Part shown: in pieces, positions 8,762 through 18,340 of the stretch | Layout of the letters: every line of letters begins with the position of its first letter | How positions within the stretch are numbered: position 1 is the stretch's first letter | From: Kitasatospora sp. NBC_01266 | GTDB taxonomy: Bacteria > Actinomycetota > Actinomycetes > Streptomycetales > Streptomycetaceae | Length of the DNA stretch: 64,000 nucleotides | Direction: 5' to 3' | Assembly: GCF_036242395.1 (NCBI RefSeq) | Contig: NZ_CP108458.1 | Coordinates: 1,364,001 to 1,428,000 of the forward strand | Program-made: the position numbers and the translations under genes | Notes under the pieces: model-generated | Databases searched by the model: none | What the model saw: only the letters and a program-made list of their open reading frames with translations | Told to the model about the DNA's origin: nothing

Positions 8762-9979
8762 ATGACCGACGGCTTGAGCATCGGCGAGCGCATCGCGTGG
8801 TACCGGCGACGTCGCGGGATGTCTCAGGAGGTGCTCGCCGGCCTCGTCGGGCGGAGCACCGACTGGCTCAGCAAGGTAGAGAACGACCGCATCGCCATGG
8901 ACCGCCTCGCGGTGATCAGGAGCGTTGCCGACGCGTTGCGCATCCGGCTGGGCGACCTGCTTGATGAGCCCTCAGTCCAGGCCCGGAGGGCAACTGCCCG
9001 CGCCAGCGCCGTCGAAGCCCTCCGCGACGCCCTCACGGACTACCGCCGCATCTCGCCCGTGCTGGATCACGGGTCGAATGGAGGACTGATCGAGCTGGAC
9101 GTCCTCGACGCCCGCCTCCGATCCGCCTGGGACGCCTGCCAGCACGCCCACTACTCAGTCGCGGTCCACCACCTCCCCTCGCTGCTCGCTCACACCCACC
9201 AGGCGGCACAGCGACATCACGGAAACGAGCAGTTACGGGCCTACTCCATGCTGGCTCTGACCCACCACCTGGCCGCCACGGTCCTGGCGCGCACCGGCGA
9301 AGCGGATCTCGCATGGATCGCAGCCGACCGTGGCCTTACAGCCGCTCAGCACGGCGGCGATCCTCTGGTCATCGGGTCGCTCTTCCGATCCGTGGCGCAT
9401 AGCTTGCTCTCGTGCGGCCGCTTCACCGCCGCACAAGACGTCACCACCGACGCAGCCAGCTATCTGACGGCCGCCCGGCATCCCGCCTCCCCCGCATTCC
9501 TGTCGGTGTACGGCACCCTTCTTCTCGTCGGCGCTATGGCTGCTGCCCGAGATGGCGAGCGGGCCGCCGTCCAGGACTACATGCGAGGTTCGGACCGCGC
9601 AGCCGGACAGCTCGGCCACGACGCCAACTACCTCTGGACGGCTTTCGGACCTACCAACGTCGCCATCCACCAAGTCTCCACCGCGGCTGAACTCGGCGAC
9701 GTTCACATCGCCCTCGACCTCGGCCCCTCGATCGAGGCCGCAGGGCTCCCGGTCGAGCGCCAGGTCCGGCACAAGCTGGAAGTCGCCCGCGCCCACAGCG
9801 CTCGTAACCGATTCGACGACGCGCTCACCATCGTGCTCGCCGCCGAGCAGCTCTCCCCCGAGCAGGTCAGAGACCACTTCATCTCCCGCCAGCTGGTTGG
9901 CACTTGGGTCCGCACCATACGCGGGAAGCCCAGCTTGCGGCTGGCTGCGCTCGCGCAGCGCCTGCAGATTCTCGAATGA
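8762..9979 (+). CDS. XRE-type HTH regulator with C-terminal TPR-like helical region (405 aa)
   Basis: The ATG at 8762 follows a G-rich ribosome site; the frame opens earlier but the upstream 53 codons are not protein-like. Residues about 5-65 form a Cro/C1-type helix-turn-helix (IGERIAWYRRRRGMSQEVLAGLVGRSTDWLSKVEN), and the remaining 340 residues are helix pairs with TPR-like character (LRAYSMLALTHHLAATVLARTGEADLAWIAADRGL). This architecture is common in Streptomyces cytoplasmic regulators that are thought to sense a ligand through the TPR part. Its stop overlaps the start of the NUDIX gene (ATGA), so the two are co-translated. It is divergent from the HATPase gene and sits beside the metabolic operon; control of that operon is possible but not shown. 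Confidence 0.88.
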   Translation: MTDGLSIGERIAWYRRRRGMSQEVLAGLVGRSTDWLSKVENDRIAMDRLAVIRSVADALRIRLGDLLDEPSVQARRATARASAVEALRDALTDYRRISPVLDHGSNGGLIELDVLDARLRSAWDACQHAHYSVAVHHLPSLLAHTHQAAQRHHGNEQLRAYSMLALTHHLAATVLARTGEADLAWIAADRGLTAAQHGGDPLVIGSLFRSVAHSLLSCGRFTAAQDVTTDAASYLTAARHPASPAFLSVYGTLLLVGAMAAARDGERAAVQDYMRGSDRAAGQLGHDANYLWTAFGPTNVAIHQVSTAAELGDVHIALDLGPSIEAAGLPVERQVRHKLEVARAHSARNRFDDALTIVLAAEQLSPEQVRDHFISRQLVGTWVRTIRGKPSLRLAALAQRLQILE

Positions 9980-10482
9980 CCCTTCATCCACCGACTAAAG
10001 TCACAGCCGTGAACACGGCCCAGGACCACGAACCAGTCGCCCAGCCACGCGTCGCCGCCGGCGTGCTCTTCTTCGACGCCTCCGGACACGTCCTGCTGGT
10101 CAAACCCACCTACAAGGACGGCTGGGAGATCCCTGGCGGCTACCTGCACCCCGGAGAGACCCCGACCGAAGGGGCCGCCCGCGAGGTCCTCGAAGAGCTC
10201 GGCATCACGCCGCCGGTCGGTCGGCTTCTGGTCGCCGACTGGGCACCTCACCCGGCGGAAGGCGACAAGCTGCTCTTCGTCTTCGACGGCGGCGTGCTGG
10301 CGGACGAGCACCGCGAGACGATCGTCCTCGATGGCACTGAGATCGGCGAGTACGCCTTCCACCCTGCCAGCGAGATCGACAGCCTCTTGATCCCCCGCCT
10401 GGCCCGCCGCGTCCACGCAGCACTGCTGGCAAGAAGTCAGGCCCGTACGGCCTACCTCGAGCACGGAGCGCCGCTTGGCTGA
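9976..10482 (+). CDS. NUDIX hydrolase (168 aa)
   Basis: The ATG at 9976 overlaps the stop of the preceding regulator gene in an ATGA. A GTG thirteen codons later is an alternative start. The full NUDIX box is present, from GGYLHPGETPTEGA through REVLEELGI, with every signature residue (G, E, RE, EE, G) in place. The family hydrolyses nucleoside diphosphates linked to another moiety, with Mg2+ held by the Glu cluster. The N-terminal strand VAAGVLFFDASGHVLLVKPTYKDGWEIPGG is typical of the MutT/ADP-ribose type. Coupling to an XRE+TPR regulator is a recurrent Streptomyces arrangement. IS630 copy A begins 30 bp after the stop. The true substrate cannot be told. Confidence 0.92.
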   Translation: MTLHPPTKVTAVNTAQDHEPVAQPRVAAGVLFFDASGHVLLVKPTYKDGWEIPGGYLHPGETPTEGAAREVLEELGITPPVGRLLVADWAPHPAEGDKLLFVFDGGVLADEHRETIVLDGTEIGEYAFHPASEIDSLLIPRLARRVHAALLARSQARTAYLEHGAPLG

Positions 10483-10512
10483 GTCGCCCTCGCCCGTAGA
10501 TCGCTGGCCCTA

Positions 10513-11930
10513 GTGTGATGCGCCGCAAATCACGAGGTAAGTTGATACCCTTTTAGAGTGGCGCATCCTGGACCTTCTGCCGTGGCGATCACGCTGTCTG
10601 GTGACGAGCGTGCCGAGTTGGTGCGTCGGGCCGGGTCGTGGGACCGGAGAGCGGCCGAGCGGGCCCGGATCATTCTGGCGTGCGCTGACGGTAAGTCGAA
10701 TGCCGCTGCCGCGGAGCAAGTTGGCGTCCAGGCAAAGACGGTGTCCAAGTGGCGGCGCAAGTTCGCGGCCGAGGGGCTGGCCGGCTTGCAGGATGCGGGC
10801 CGTATCGGTCGACCGAAGGCCGACCTGGTCCTGAGTGAGGCCGAGCGGGACCAGTTGGTGCGCTGGGCGAGACGGGCGAAGACCGCGCAGTTTCTCGCGC
10901 TGCGGGCCAGGATCGTGCTGCGCTGCGCGGAGGGCGGGACGAACCGGCAGGCGGCGATGGACCTGGGCGTCGACGATTCGACTGTGGAGCGCTGGCGGGC
11001 CCGGTTCATCGACAAGCGGCTGGACGGCTTGCAGGATGAGCCGCGTCCAGGCAGGCCGCCCTCGATCCTGCTCGATCAGGTCGAAGACGTCATCGTCGCC
11101 ACTCTGGAGTCCGCCCCGGGTCAGGACACGCACTGGTCGCGGGCCTCGATGGCCACCCGCACGGGGCTGTCGAAGTCGACCATCGGGCGGATCTGGAAGA
11201 GGTTCGACCTCAAGCCCCACCTTCAGGACAGCTTCAAGCTCTCCACCGACCCGCAGTTCGTGGACAAGGTGGTGGACGTCGTCGGGCTCTACCACAACCC
11301 GCCCGAGAAGGCCGTCGTACTCTGCGTCGACGAGAAGTCCCAGATCCAGGCGCTGGACCGGTCCCAGCCAGTGCTGCCGATGATGCCAGGCATGCCCGAA
11401 CGCCGCACCCACGACTACCTGCGGCACGGCATCACCAGCCTGTTCGCGGCCTTCAACATCGCCGACGGAACCGTCATCAGCGAACTCCACCGCCGCCACC
11501 GGGCCCTGGAGTTCAAGAAATTCCTGATCACCATAGACAAGGCCGTCCCCGCCCAGCTCGACGTGCACTTGGTGTGTGACAACTACAGCACTCACAACAC
11601 CGCCGAGATCAGAACCTGGCTCAGCCGGCACCCACGCTTCCACGTCCACTTCACCCCAACCGGCTCATCCTGGATCAACCAAGTCGAGCGCTGGTTCGGC
11701 CTGTTGACCGACAAGCTCATCCGCCGCGGCGTCCACACCTCCGTCAAAGCCCTCGAAGACGACATCAAGGCCTGGATCGACACCTGGAACCAGGATCCGA
11801 GACCGTTCACCTGGACCAAGACCGCCGATGAAATCCTCAAGTCCCTCGCCGACTACCTCGCCAAGATCAACCCTCCTCGCCAGCAACCATCACAGCAATA
11901 GTTACCCTCGTGATTTGCGGCGCATCACAC
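10513..11930 (+). mobile_element. IS630-family element, copy A (1418 bp)
   Basis: The element is bounded by 25-bp perfect inverted repeats (outer end GTGTGATGCGCCGCAAATCA) and by TA on both sides (10511-10512 and 11931-11932), the target duplication used by IS630/Tc1 elements. It carries one transposase gene. A second copy of exactly the same length lies inverted at 13804-15221. In the parts I compared the copies differ at three bases: one in the transposase leader, and two in adjacent codons, one of them changing Asp to Glu. Confidence 0.95.
10558..11901 (+). CDS. IS630-family transposase (copy A, 447 aa)
   Basis: The GTG at 10558 is the first start after the left inverted repeat. The N-terminal third has two homeodomain-like helix-turn-helix segments ([20 protein letters not shown] and [22 protein letters not shown]). 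The DDE catalytic core shows Asp in [12 protein letters not shown], Asp in [13 protein letters not shown] and Glu in [15 protein letters not shown], with IS630-type spacing. The gene fills the element between its inverted repeats and appears intact, so this copy could be active. Confidence 0.95.
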   Translation: MAHPGPSAVAITLSGDERAELVRRAGSWDRRAAERARIILACADGKSNAAAAEQVGVQAKTVSKWRRKFAAEGLAGLQDAGRIGRPKADLVLSEAERDQLVRWARRAKTAQFLALRARIVLRCAEGGTNRQAAMDLGVDDSTVERWRARFIDKRLDGLQDEPRPGRPPSILLDQVEDVIVATLESAPGQDTHWSRASMATRTGLSKSTIGRIWKRFDLKPHLQDSFKLSTDPQFVDKVVDVVGLYHNPPEKAVVLCVDEKSQIQALDRSQPVLPMMPGMPERRTHDYLRHGITSLFAAFNIADGTVISELHRRHRALEFKKFLITIDKAVPAQLDVHLVCDNYSTHNTAEIRTWLSRHPRFHVHFTPTGSSWINQVERWFGLLTDKLIRRGVHTSVKALEDDIKAWIDTWNQDPRPFTWTKTADEILKSLADYLAKINPPRQQPSQQ

Positions 11931-11963
11931 TAGTGCTGTGACCGCATAGGTTCGCCGGGTTGG
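11931..11963 (+). repeat. Left terminal inverted repeat of the central IS630-like element
   Basis: This 33-base segment beginning TAGTGCTGTGACC matches the reverse complement of 13771-13803 at 29 of 33 positions. The mismatches are at positions 8 and 15-17. The first two bases are the TA shared with copy A. Confidence 0.8.
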
Positions 11964-12025
11964 CTGTGGTGCCGCCTCAACCGGTTGGATATGGAGCGAC
12001 ATCCGATTCGGCGCGGGGAGGCGTG

Positions 12026-13168
12026 GTGGCGGAACCGGTCAAGGTTCGGAGGTTGACCGATCAGGAGGGCCAGCAGTTACAGCGGATCGTGCGTCGGGGC
12101 AGCACCAGCTCGGTGCGCTACCGGCGGGCGATGATGCTGCTGGCCTCGGCCGGTGGCAACCGGGTCCCGGTCATCGCCCGGCTCGTGCAGGCGGACGAGG
12201 ACACGGTGCGGGATGTGATCCACCGGTTCAACGATATCGGGCTGGCCTGCTTGGACCCTCGGTGGGCGGGAGGCCGTCCCTGCCTACTCAGTCCTGACGA
12301 CGAGGACTTCGTCGTACAGACGGCCACCACCCGACCCGCCAAGCTCGGCCAGCCCTTCACCCGCTGGTCCGTCCGCAAACTGCTCGCGTACCTGCGTCGT
12401 GTCCACGGCCGGGTGATCCGGATCGGCCGTGAGGCCCTGCGCTGCCTGCTCGCCCGACGCGGCGTCACCTTCCAGCGCACCAAGACGTGGAAGGAGTCCA
12501 CCGACCCCGACCGGGACGCCAAACTCGACCGGATCGAACACGTCCTGGAACGCTTCCCCGACCGCACGTTCGCGTTCGACGAGTTCGGCCCGCTCGGTAT
12601 CCGCCCCACCTCCGGCAGCTGCTGGGCCAGCGAGGGCCGGCCCGACCGTCTCCCGGCGACCTACAAGCGCACCCACGGCGTGACCTACTTCCACGGCTGC
12701 TACTCGATCGGCGACGACACCCTGTGGGGCGTCAACCGCCGCCGCAAGGGCACCACGAACACCCTGGCCGCGCTCAGGTCGATCCGCGCCGCCCGCCCGG
12801 ACGGTGCCCCGGTCTACGTGATCCTGGACAACCTGTCAGCCCACAAGGGCAAGAGGATCCTGCGCTGGGCCGAGAACAACAACGTCCACCTGTGTTTCAC
12901 CCCGACGAACGCATCCTGGGCGAACCCGATCGAGGCTCACTTCGGACCGCTGCGACAGTTCACGCTCGCCAACTCCAATCACCCGAACCACCCGGTCCAG
13001 ACCCGCGCCCTGCACCACTACCTGCGCTGGCGCAACGCCAACGCCCGCCATCCCGACGTCCTCGCGGCCCAGCGCAAGGAACGCGCCCGAATCCGCAGTG
13101 AGAAGGGCCTGCGCTGGGGCGGACGACCGCAGCACGTGTCAGCCGCGGACGTTCAGTCCCTCGGGTAA
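12026..13168 (+). CDS. IS630-family transposase, second lineage (380 aa)
   Basis: The GTG at 12026 is four bases after GGGGAGG; the GTG one codon earlier is too close. An N-terminal helix-turn-helix region (ARLVQADEDTVRDVIHRFNDIGL) and a Trp-Ser-rich linker precede the DDE core: Asp in RTFAFDEFGPLGI, Asp in VYVILDNLSAHKG and Glu in SWANPIEAHFGPLRQF. It is complete and not closely similar to the transposase of the flanking copies. Its 3' end overlaps the convergent passenger gene by 16 bp. Confidence 0.92.
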   Translation: MAEPVKVRRLTDQEGQQLQRIVRRGSTSSVRYRRAMMLLASAGGNRVPVIARLVQADEDTVRDVIHRFNDIGLACLDPRWAGGRPCLLSPDDEDFVVQTATTRPAKLGQPFTRWSVRKLLAYLRRVHGRVIRIGREALRCLLARRGVTFQRTKTWKESTDPDRDAKLDRIEHVLERFPDRTFAFDEFGPLGIRPTSGSCWASEGRPDRLPATYKRTHGVTYFHGCYSIGDDTLWGVNRRRKGTTNTLAALRSIRAARPDGAPVYVILDNLSAHKGKRILRWAENNNVHLCFTPTNASWANPIEAHFGPLRQFTLANSNHPNHPVQTRALHHYLRWRNANARHPDVLAAQRKERARIRSEKGLRWGGRPQHVSAADVQSLG

Positions 13169-13704
13169 GTGGCATGCCCACGGGCGTGGATGATGCGATC
13201 CGGCGGACGGCGAAACCTTTCCGGGCCCGCGACGCCGCCGACCACCAGCCCGGTCCCGGTGTCCGCGAAAACGTAGTCGTACGTGAGACGGCCATCCGAC
13301 CACCACTCGCGCCGCTCCACCGGCCGGACCAGGATCCGCTCGAACCACTCCGCAGCGATCTCGCCCATGTCCTGTGGGGTGCCCGTCGCTTCGAGCACTT
13401 CCACACGCGACTGATCGTCTGGCCGGGGATAGTACGACTGACTGTGAACTTCGCTGCACCGGATGTTAGTGCCGTCGAAGCACGCTCCGAGCGTGAGCAA
13501 GCCGAGGCTCCTGGGCTCCATCTCGACGCTGACGTCCAGCACGGCTCGCCAGTACGGGTAGCCGTCCTCAGGCTTCACAAGCTCCGTGTTCTGTGGCCTG
13601 CAGGACCAGGTCCTAGCCCTCATGCGCAGATGCGCCAGGAAAGCACGCTCGGCCTGGCTGAGGTCGTCTTCCTTGTCCTCTTCGAACCAGTCGAACTCAT
13701 TCAC
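13153..13704 (-). CDS. Hypothetical protein, IS passenger (183 aa)
   Basis: The GTG at 13702-13704 is eight bases after an AGGG site; another GTG three codons earlier overlaps that site. The protein starts with an acidic stretch (MNEFDWFEEDKEDDLSQAERAF), followed by a mixed alpha/beta body with WRAVLDVSVEMEPRSLGLLTLGACFDG and a C-terminal LTYDYVFADTGTGLVVGG. I recognise no domain, signal peptide or membrane segment. It lies inside the inverted repeats of the central IS630-like element and so moves with it if that element is active. Regular codon usage and a good ribosome site support a real gene. Confidence 0.65.
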   Translation of the reverse strand: MNEFDWFEEDKEDDLSQAERAFLAHLRMRARTWSCRPQNTELVKPEDGYPYWRAVLDVSVEMEPRSLGLLTLGACFDGTNIRCSEVHSQSYYPRPDDQSRVEVLEATGTPQDMGEIAAEWFERILVRPVERREWWSDGRLTYDYVFADTGTGLVVGGVAGPERFRRPPDRIIHARGHATYPRD

Positions 13705-13770
13705 GGACGGCACCCTACCGCCGTGACCACCGATTTCAACTGGCTTACGCAGCTGCCACAGAACGAGCCG

Positions 13771-13803
13771 CCAACCCGGCGAACCTTGCCGGTCAGAGCA
13801 CTA
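13771..13803 (-). repeat. Right terminal inverted repeat of the central IS630-like element
   Basis: This is the partner of the repeat at 11931-11963. It ends with the TA shared with inverted copy B of the first element. Confidence 0.8.
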
Positions 13804-15221
13804 GTGTGATGCGCCGCAAATCACGAGGGTAACTATTGCTGTGATGGTTGCTGGCGAGGAGGGTTGATCTTGGCGAGGTAGTCGGCGAGGGACTTGAGGA
13901 TTTCATCGGCGGTCTTGGTCCAGGTGAACGGTCTCGGATCCTGGTTCCAGGTGTCGATCCAGGCCTTGATGTCGTCTTCGAGGGCTTTGACGGAGGTGTG
14001 GACGCCGCGGCGGATGAGCTTGTCGGTCAACAGGCCGAACCAGCGCTCGACTTGGTTGATCCAGGATGAGCCGGTTGGGGTGAAGTGGACGTGGAAGCGT
14101 GGGTGCCGGCTGAGCCAGGTTCTGATCTCGGCGGTGTTGTGAGTGCTGTAGTTGTCACACACCAAGTGCACGTCGAGCTGGGCGGGGACGGCCTTGTCTA
14201 TGGTGATCAGGAATTTCTTGAACTCCAGGGCCCGGTGGCGGCGGTGGAGTTCGCTGATGACGGTTCCGTCGGCGATGTTGAAGGCCGCGAACAGGCTGGT
14301 GATGCCGTGCCGCAGGTAGTCGTGGGTGCGGCGTTCGGGCATGCCTGGCATCATCGGCAGCACTGGCTGGGACCGGTCCAGCGCCTGGATCTGGGACTTC
14401 TCGTCGACGCAGAGTACGACGGCCTTCTCGGGCGGGTTGTGGTAGAGCCCGACGACGTCCACCACCTTGTCCACGAACTGCGGGTCGGTGGAGAGCTTGA
14501 AGCTGTCCTGAAGGTGGGGCTTGAGGTCGAACCTCTTCCAGATCCGCCCGATGGTCGACTTCGACAGCCCCGTGCGGGTGGCCATCGAGGCCCGCGACCA
14601 GTGCGTGTCCTGACCCGGGGCGGACTCCAGAGTGGCGACGATGACGTCTTCGACCTGATCGAGCAGGATCGAGGGCGGCCTGCCTGGACGCGGCTCATCC
14701 TGCAAGCCGTCCAGCCGCTTGTCGATGAACCGGGCCCGCCAGCGCTCCACGGTCGACTCGTCGACGCCCAGGTCCATCGCCGCCTGCCGGTTCGTCCCGC
14801 CCTCCGCGCAGCGCAGCACGATCCTGGCCCGCAGCGCGAGAAACTGCGCGGTCTTCGCCCGTCTCGCCCAGCGCACCAACTGGTCCCGCTCGGCCTCACT
14901 CAGGACCAGGTCGGCCTTCGGTCGACCGATACGGCCCGCATCCTGCAAGCCGGCCAGCCCCTCGGCCGCGAACTTGCGCCGCCACTTGGACACCGTCTTT
15001 GCCTGGACGCCAACTTGCTCCGCGGCAGCGGCATTCGACTTACCGTCAGCGCACGCCAGAATGATCCGGGCCCGCTCGGCCGCTCTCCGGTCCCACGACC
15101 CGGCCCGACGCACCAACTCGGCACGCTCGTCACCAGACAGCGTGATCGCCACGGCAGAAGGTCCAGGATGCGCCACTCTAAAAGAGTATCAACTTACCTC
15201 GTGATTTGCGGCGCATCACAC
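13804..15221 (-). mobile_element. IS630-family element, copy B (1418 bp, inverted)
   Basis: Same length, ends and TA flanks (13802-13803 and 15222-15223) as copy A, in the opposite orientation. Together the two copies bracket the central element in a composite-transposon layout. Confidence 0.95.
13833..15176 (-). CDS. IS630-family transposase (copy B, 447 aa)
   Basis: Same protein as that of copy A except for one Asp-to-Glu change in [11 protein letters not shown]. All three DDE residues and both helix-turn-helix segments are present, so it appears intact. The GTG start lies just inside the right inverted repeat. Confidence 0.95.
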   Translation of the reverse strand: MAHPGPSAVAITLSGDERAELVRRAGSWDRRAAERARIILACADGKSNAAAAEQVGVQAKTVSKWRRKFAAEGLAGLQDAGRIGRPKADLVLSEAERDQLVRWARRAKTAQFLALRARIVLRCAEGGTNRQAAMDLGVDESTVERWRARFIDKRLDGLQDEPRPGRPPSILLDQVEDVIVATLESAPGQDTHWSRASMATRTGLSKSTIGRIWKRFDLKPHLQDSFKLSTDPQFVDKVVDVVGLYHNPPEKAVVLCVDEKSQIQALDRSQPVLPMMPGMPERRTHDYLRHGITSLFAAFNIADGTVISELHRRHRALEFKKFLITIDKAVPAQLDVHLVCDNYSTHNTAEIRTWLSRHPRFHVHFTPTGSSWINQVERWFGLLTDKLIRRGVHTSVKALEDDIKAWIDTWNQDPRPFTWTKTADEILKSLADYLAKINPPRQQPSQQ

Positions 15222-15419
15222 TAGGAGCACTCCCGGGATGCGATTGGCCGGTCTCCCGCCGCCGACGCGCAGACCGTTTACCACCAGGTGGGACGTCCTC
15301 ATCGAGGCCGGCCGGGGACGGAGCGGCCCGAACAGCCACGGCTCTGGGCCCAACCGCGGGAGGAGGTTGATGTCCGGTCGCGGCGGGCCCAGGGCCACAC
15401 TGAGGGTGGCGGCCAGCGT

Positions 15420-16913
15420 CTACCCCTCGTCAGAGCCCTCAGTGCCGGCCAAGGCCTGGGCGATCGCTGCGAATTCGCTAAGCGCAGCTTCGAGGTCCTC
15501 GACGATTTCGCGAGCGATCTGCTCGGGGGGGAGCAGGCTCGCAGCGTCCTCAAGGGAGGGGTCCTTGAGCCAGGTGATGTCGAGGTTGGCCTTGTCACGG
15601 GCGATCAGCTCATCGTACGTGAAAGCCTTGAAGCGGTCCGACTCGATGCGCTTATCCAGGTCTTCTCCTGGCATATACGCCTCAACGAACGGCCGGAGCG
15701 CTTCCCGGGTCAGCGGGCGGGTCTTAAGGGTGAAGTGCTCGCCAGTACGAAAGTCATAGACCCACAGCTTCTTGGTCCACGGCTCTTCGCGGACCGGCTT
15801 GCGTTCGAAGAACACTACGTTGGCCTTGACGCCACCGGCATAGAAGATGCCAGTGGGCAGACGCAGGATGGTGTGCACATCGAACTGCTTGAGCAGACGG
15901 CGGCGGATCGCCTCGCCGGCGCCTCCCTCAAACAGCACATTATCGGGCAGGACGACGGCGGCACGGCCGTTGACGGTGAGCATGGAAGTGATGTGCTGGA
16001 CGAAGTTCAGCTGCTTGTTACCTGTAGAAGCCCAAAAGTCGTCCCGGGTGACGCTGTTCTCGCCCTTCCGCGCCTTACGGCCGTCGTCTCCAATCATGGT
16101 CACCGAGGACTTTGTGCCGAACGGCGGGTTGGACAGCACCAGGCTGACCGGCTTGGCCCGTTGGGCAAGGGAGTCGCCGACATCGATGGGCGAGTTGTCG
16201 CTAGGCTGGACGATGCCGTGCAACACCATGTTCATCGCAGCGAGGCGAGCCGTGCCATCTACCAGCTCGGTACCACCGATGGAACCCTGACTGATCCGGC
16301 GGCGCTGCTCGGTGCTCAGATCCTCCGCTCGGTTCTGCAGGTACTCAAAGGCATTGATGAGGAAGCCGCCGGTGCCACAGGCCGGGTCAGCGATGGTGTC
16401 GTCAGGGCGCGGTTGGACACAGTCGATGATCGCCTGAATCAACGGGCGCGGGGTGAAGTACTGACCGGCCCCGGACTTCACATCGGTGGCGCTGTTCTCC
16501 AGGAGGTTCTCGTAAGCCTCGCCCTTTACGTCAACGCCTTGCCGGGACCAGTTCTCCTTGCCGATCAAGTCGACGACCAGGCGCTTGAGCTTCGCCGGGT
16601 CCTGGACCTTGTTCTGCGCCTTGCGGAAGATAGTGCCGAGGATTCCGGGCTGCTTGCCGAGCGCCGTCAACGTACGGCGATACTGCTCTTCCAGCTCATC
16701 ACCGTCGGAGTCGACAAGCTTTTGCCAGCTGTACTCGGCCGGGACAACCTGCTCGGGCTTGAGGGGCCGGCGAGCGCGCTCATCGGCCATCTTTAGGAAG
16801 AGCAGGTATGTCAGCTGCTCGACGTAGTCGATCGCTGACACGCCGTCATCCCGCAGGACATCGCAGTAGTTCCACAGCTTGGCGACCAGCTGGCGGGTCT
16901 GGGCGTCGCTCAC
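15420..16913 (-). CDS. hsdM: Type I restriction-modification N6-adenine methyltransferase subunit (497 aa)
   Basis: The GTG at 16911-16913 overlaps the hsdS stop (GTGA). The N-terminal helical domain (LWNYCDVLRDDGVSAIDYVEQLTYLLFLKM) is followed by the SAM-binding motif DPACGTGGFLINAF and catalytic motif NPPFG, with GAGQYFTPRPLIQAIID between them, all diagnostic of HsdM. Length is normal for the family. With two HsdM and one HsdS it would form the methyltransferase that methylates adenine in a bipartite target, and with HsdR the restriction complex. It is the last gene of the restriction operon. The 200 bp between its stop and IS630 copy B hold no gene that I can see. Confidence 0.96.
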   Translation of the reverse strand: MSDAQTRQLVAKLWNYCDVLRDDGVSAIDYVEQLTYLLFLKMADERARRPLKPEQVVPAEYSWQKLVDSDGDELEEQYRRTLTALGKQPGILGTIFRKAQNKVQDPAKLKRLVVDLIGKENWSRQGVDVKGEAYENLLENSATDVKSGAGQYFTPRPLIQAIIDCVQPRPDDTIADPACGTGGFLINAFEYLQNRAEDLSTEQRRRISQGSIGGTELVDGTARLAAMNMVLHGIVQPSDNSPIDVGDSLAQRAKPVSLVLSNPPFGTKSSVTMIGDDGRKARKGENSVTRDDFWASTGNKQLNFVQHITSMLTVNGRAAVVLPDNVLFEGGAGEAIRRRLLKQFDVHTILRLPTGIFYAGGVKANVVFFERKPVREEPWTKKLWVYDFRTGEHFTLKTRPLTREALRPFVEAYMPGEDLDKRIESDRFKAFTYDELIARDKANLDITWLKDPSLEDAASLLPPEQIAREIVEDLEAALSEFAAIAQALAGTEGSDEG

Positions 16914-18340
16914 GCGGACTGCTCCTTGGTGGTGCGGGGGGTCGGGTTGGCGATAGTGGTCGCGCCGCGCGTTCGCTTGGGTTTGGGCGCGGCGGCACGT
17001 TCGGTCCGAATACGAGCCAGGAGTTCCGAGGCGGGCTCATCCACAGGGTCTTGGGTAACGAGCTGTCCCGAGAAAGCCTGCGCCAAGAGGGCGCGTCGGA
17101 GCGCGGCAGCCTTGCGCCCCGCAGCCTCCAAAAGCGCCTCTGCATTGTCGGCCAGGGAAATGTTCCGCTCACCTGCTGCGACGAGTTGAGCCTGCAGATC
17201 CACTGGAGGAATCGGAACAGGGAACAGCTTTACCTTTTTCAGGCTAATTGAGGCCAAATTTACACTCTGCGTGCCATTAGCCTCAAACCATTTCCGCCCC
17301 GCTCCATTGGCATGCCAGGCCAACAGCTTTGGATGAATTGTGCCATTTGTAACCCGGGCACGGAATACATGATTCTGATGGATGCAGTCTGGGATTTGAT
17401 CCTCCCAAATCCAGCCACGGCCGAGCTTGTCTCGGTCTCCACCCTCATTGAGCAAGACATCCCCCGCGAGGAGGCGCAACTTGGCCGCCTGCGCCTCGGG
17501 GATCCTAATCTTCGAAATGGTCGCCAGATCCAGCCTGCCCCGCTGAACATTTGCAACCCGCAAGTAAGGAACTTCAGGGACTGTCGGATCAGACTGCAGC
17601 TTACTGTCCTTTGTGACACCGCCAACCACTTCGGCAATTTCGCCCAACCTGCGCCATTCCCAATCCTCGGGAACGCGGGGCAGGATTCCGTCTTGCGTCC
17701 CGACGGAAGTGGGAAACGCTGCTGTCCCAGATCCAGAAACGTCGGACACTCCCCGACCCATACTCGCGGAAAACATGATGCCATCACGCAGGAGCCCCAA
17801 CCGCTTCCGGGCTGATTGGACAAGCGTGCAGGCTCGGTCCCATCTAGACATGTGATCTTCGAGGACAGCGACGATGCGTCGTTGTTCATCAAGGGGCGGC
17901 ACTGGGACAGGAAGGCCCTGAAGTGCCCGAGAATTAATTTTTGGCAGAACGTTCCGACCCTGATGCTGGCTAGCTACCTCAGTAAATGAGGGCGACAGCA
18001 TCCACCAGCGAAGATACCTCGCATCGATCATTGAATCAATCGGATACATGTCCGCGCTACAGAGTCCAGAGAATTCGACGATCACCGCTTTGGCCAAATA
18101 TGGGCGGATCTTCGAATAGAGAATCTGCCCCGGCTGAAATGCATGCTTGGCGCTGATCACGCCATCTTCCGCCACAGTTGCATATGGAAGAAGCCGACCT
18201 GTCTGCGACTCGATATGGTTCGGTGCAATGTGTGGAGCTGACGGGTGTTCTGCTGGATCCGTGAGATTGCTCGCGACCACCGCAACGTCTCCGAAGCGGG
18301 CCCACACCCAGCTGTCAGGGATTGGGAAAAGACCCGTCAC
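16910..18340 (-). CDS. hsdS: Type I restriction-modification specificity subunit (476 aa)
   Basis: The GTG at 18338-18340 overlaps the hsdR stop in a GTGA, and its own stop overlaps the hsdM start in the same way. Two target-recognition domains are visible: residues 1 to about 155 beginning FPIPDSWVWARFGDVA, and about 220 to 390 beginning LPRVPEDWEWRRLGEIAEVVGG. Each is followed by the conserved helical spacer with its LDEQRRIVAVLEDHM-like start and ARKRLGLLRDGIM / AALRRALLAQAFSGQLV. It reads DNA on two half-sites and recruits HsdM and HsdR. The central part (about 17200-18200) is visibly lower in GC than its surroundings, as expected for recognition domains acquired by exchange. Confidence 0.95.
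   Translation of the reverse strand: MTGLFPIPDSWVWARFGDVAVVASNLTDPAEHPSAPHIAPNHIESQTGRLLPYATVAEDGVISAKHAFQPGQILYSKIRPYLAKAVIVEFSGLCSADMYPIDSMIDARYLRWWMLSPSFTEVASQHQGRNVLPKINSRALQGLPVPVPPLDEQRRIVAVLEDHMSRWDRACTLVQSARKRLGLLRDGIMFSASMGRGVSDVSGSGTAAFPTSVGTQDGILPRVPEDWEWRRLGEIAEVVGGVTKDSKLQSDPTVPEVPYLRVANVQRGRLDLATISKIRIPEAQAAKLRLLAGDVLLNEGGDRDKLGRGWIWEDQIPDCIHQNHVFRARVTNGTIHPKLLAWHANGAGRKWFEANGTQSVNLASISLKKVKLFPVPIPPVDLQAQLVAAGERNISLADNAEALLEAAGRKAAALRRALLAQAFSGQLVTQDPVDEPASELLARIRTERAAAPKPKRTRGATTIANPTPRTTKEQSA

Larger units (their letters stand above)
11933..13801 (+). mobile_element. Second IS630-like element with a passenger gene (about 1.87 kb), wedged between the two copies of the first
   Basis: Imperfect 31-33 bp inverted repeats (29 of 33 matching, ending in GGTTCGCCGGGTTGG) and TA dinucleotides on both sides define this element. 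It contains a transposase of a different IS630 lineage on the plus strand and, convergent to it, a 183-residue gene of unknown function. Typical IS630 elements are about 1.1-1.2 kb, so the extra length is the passenger gene. Both ends abut the two copies of the 1418-bp element exactly. Confidence 0.8.
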
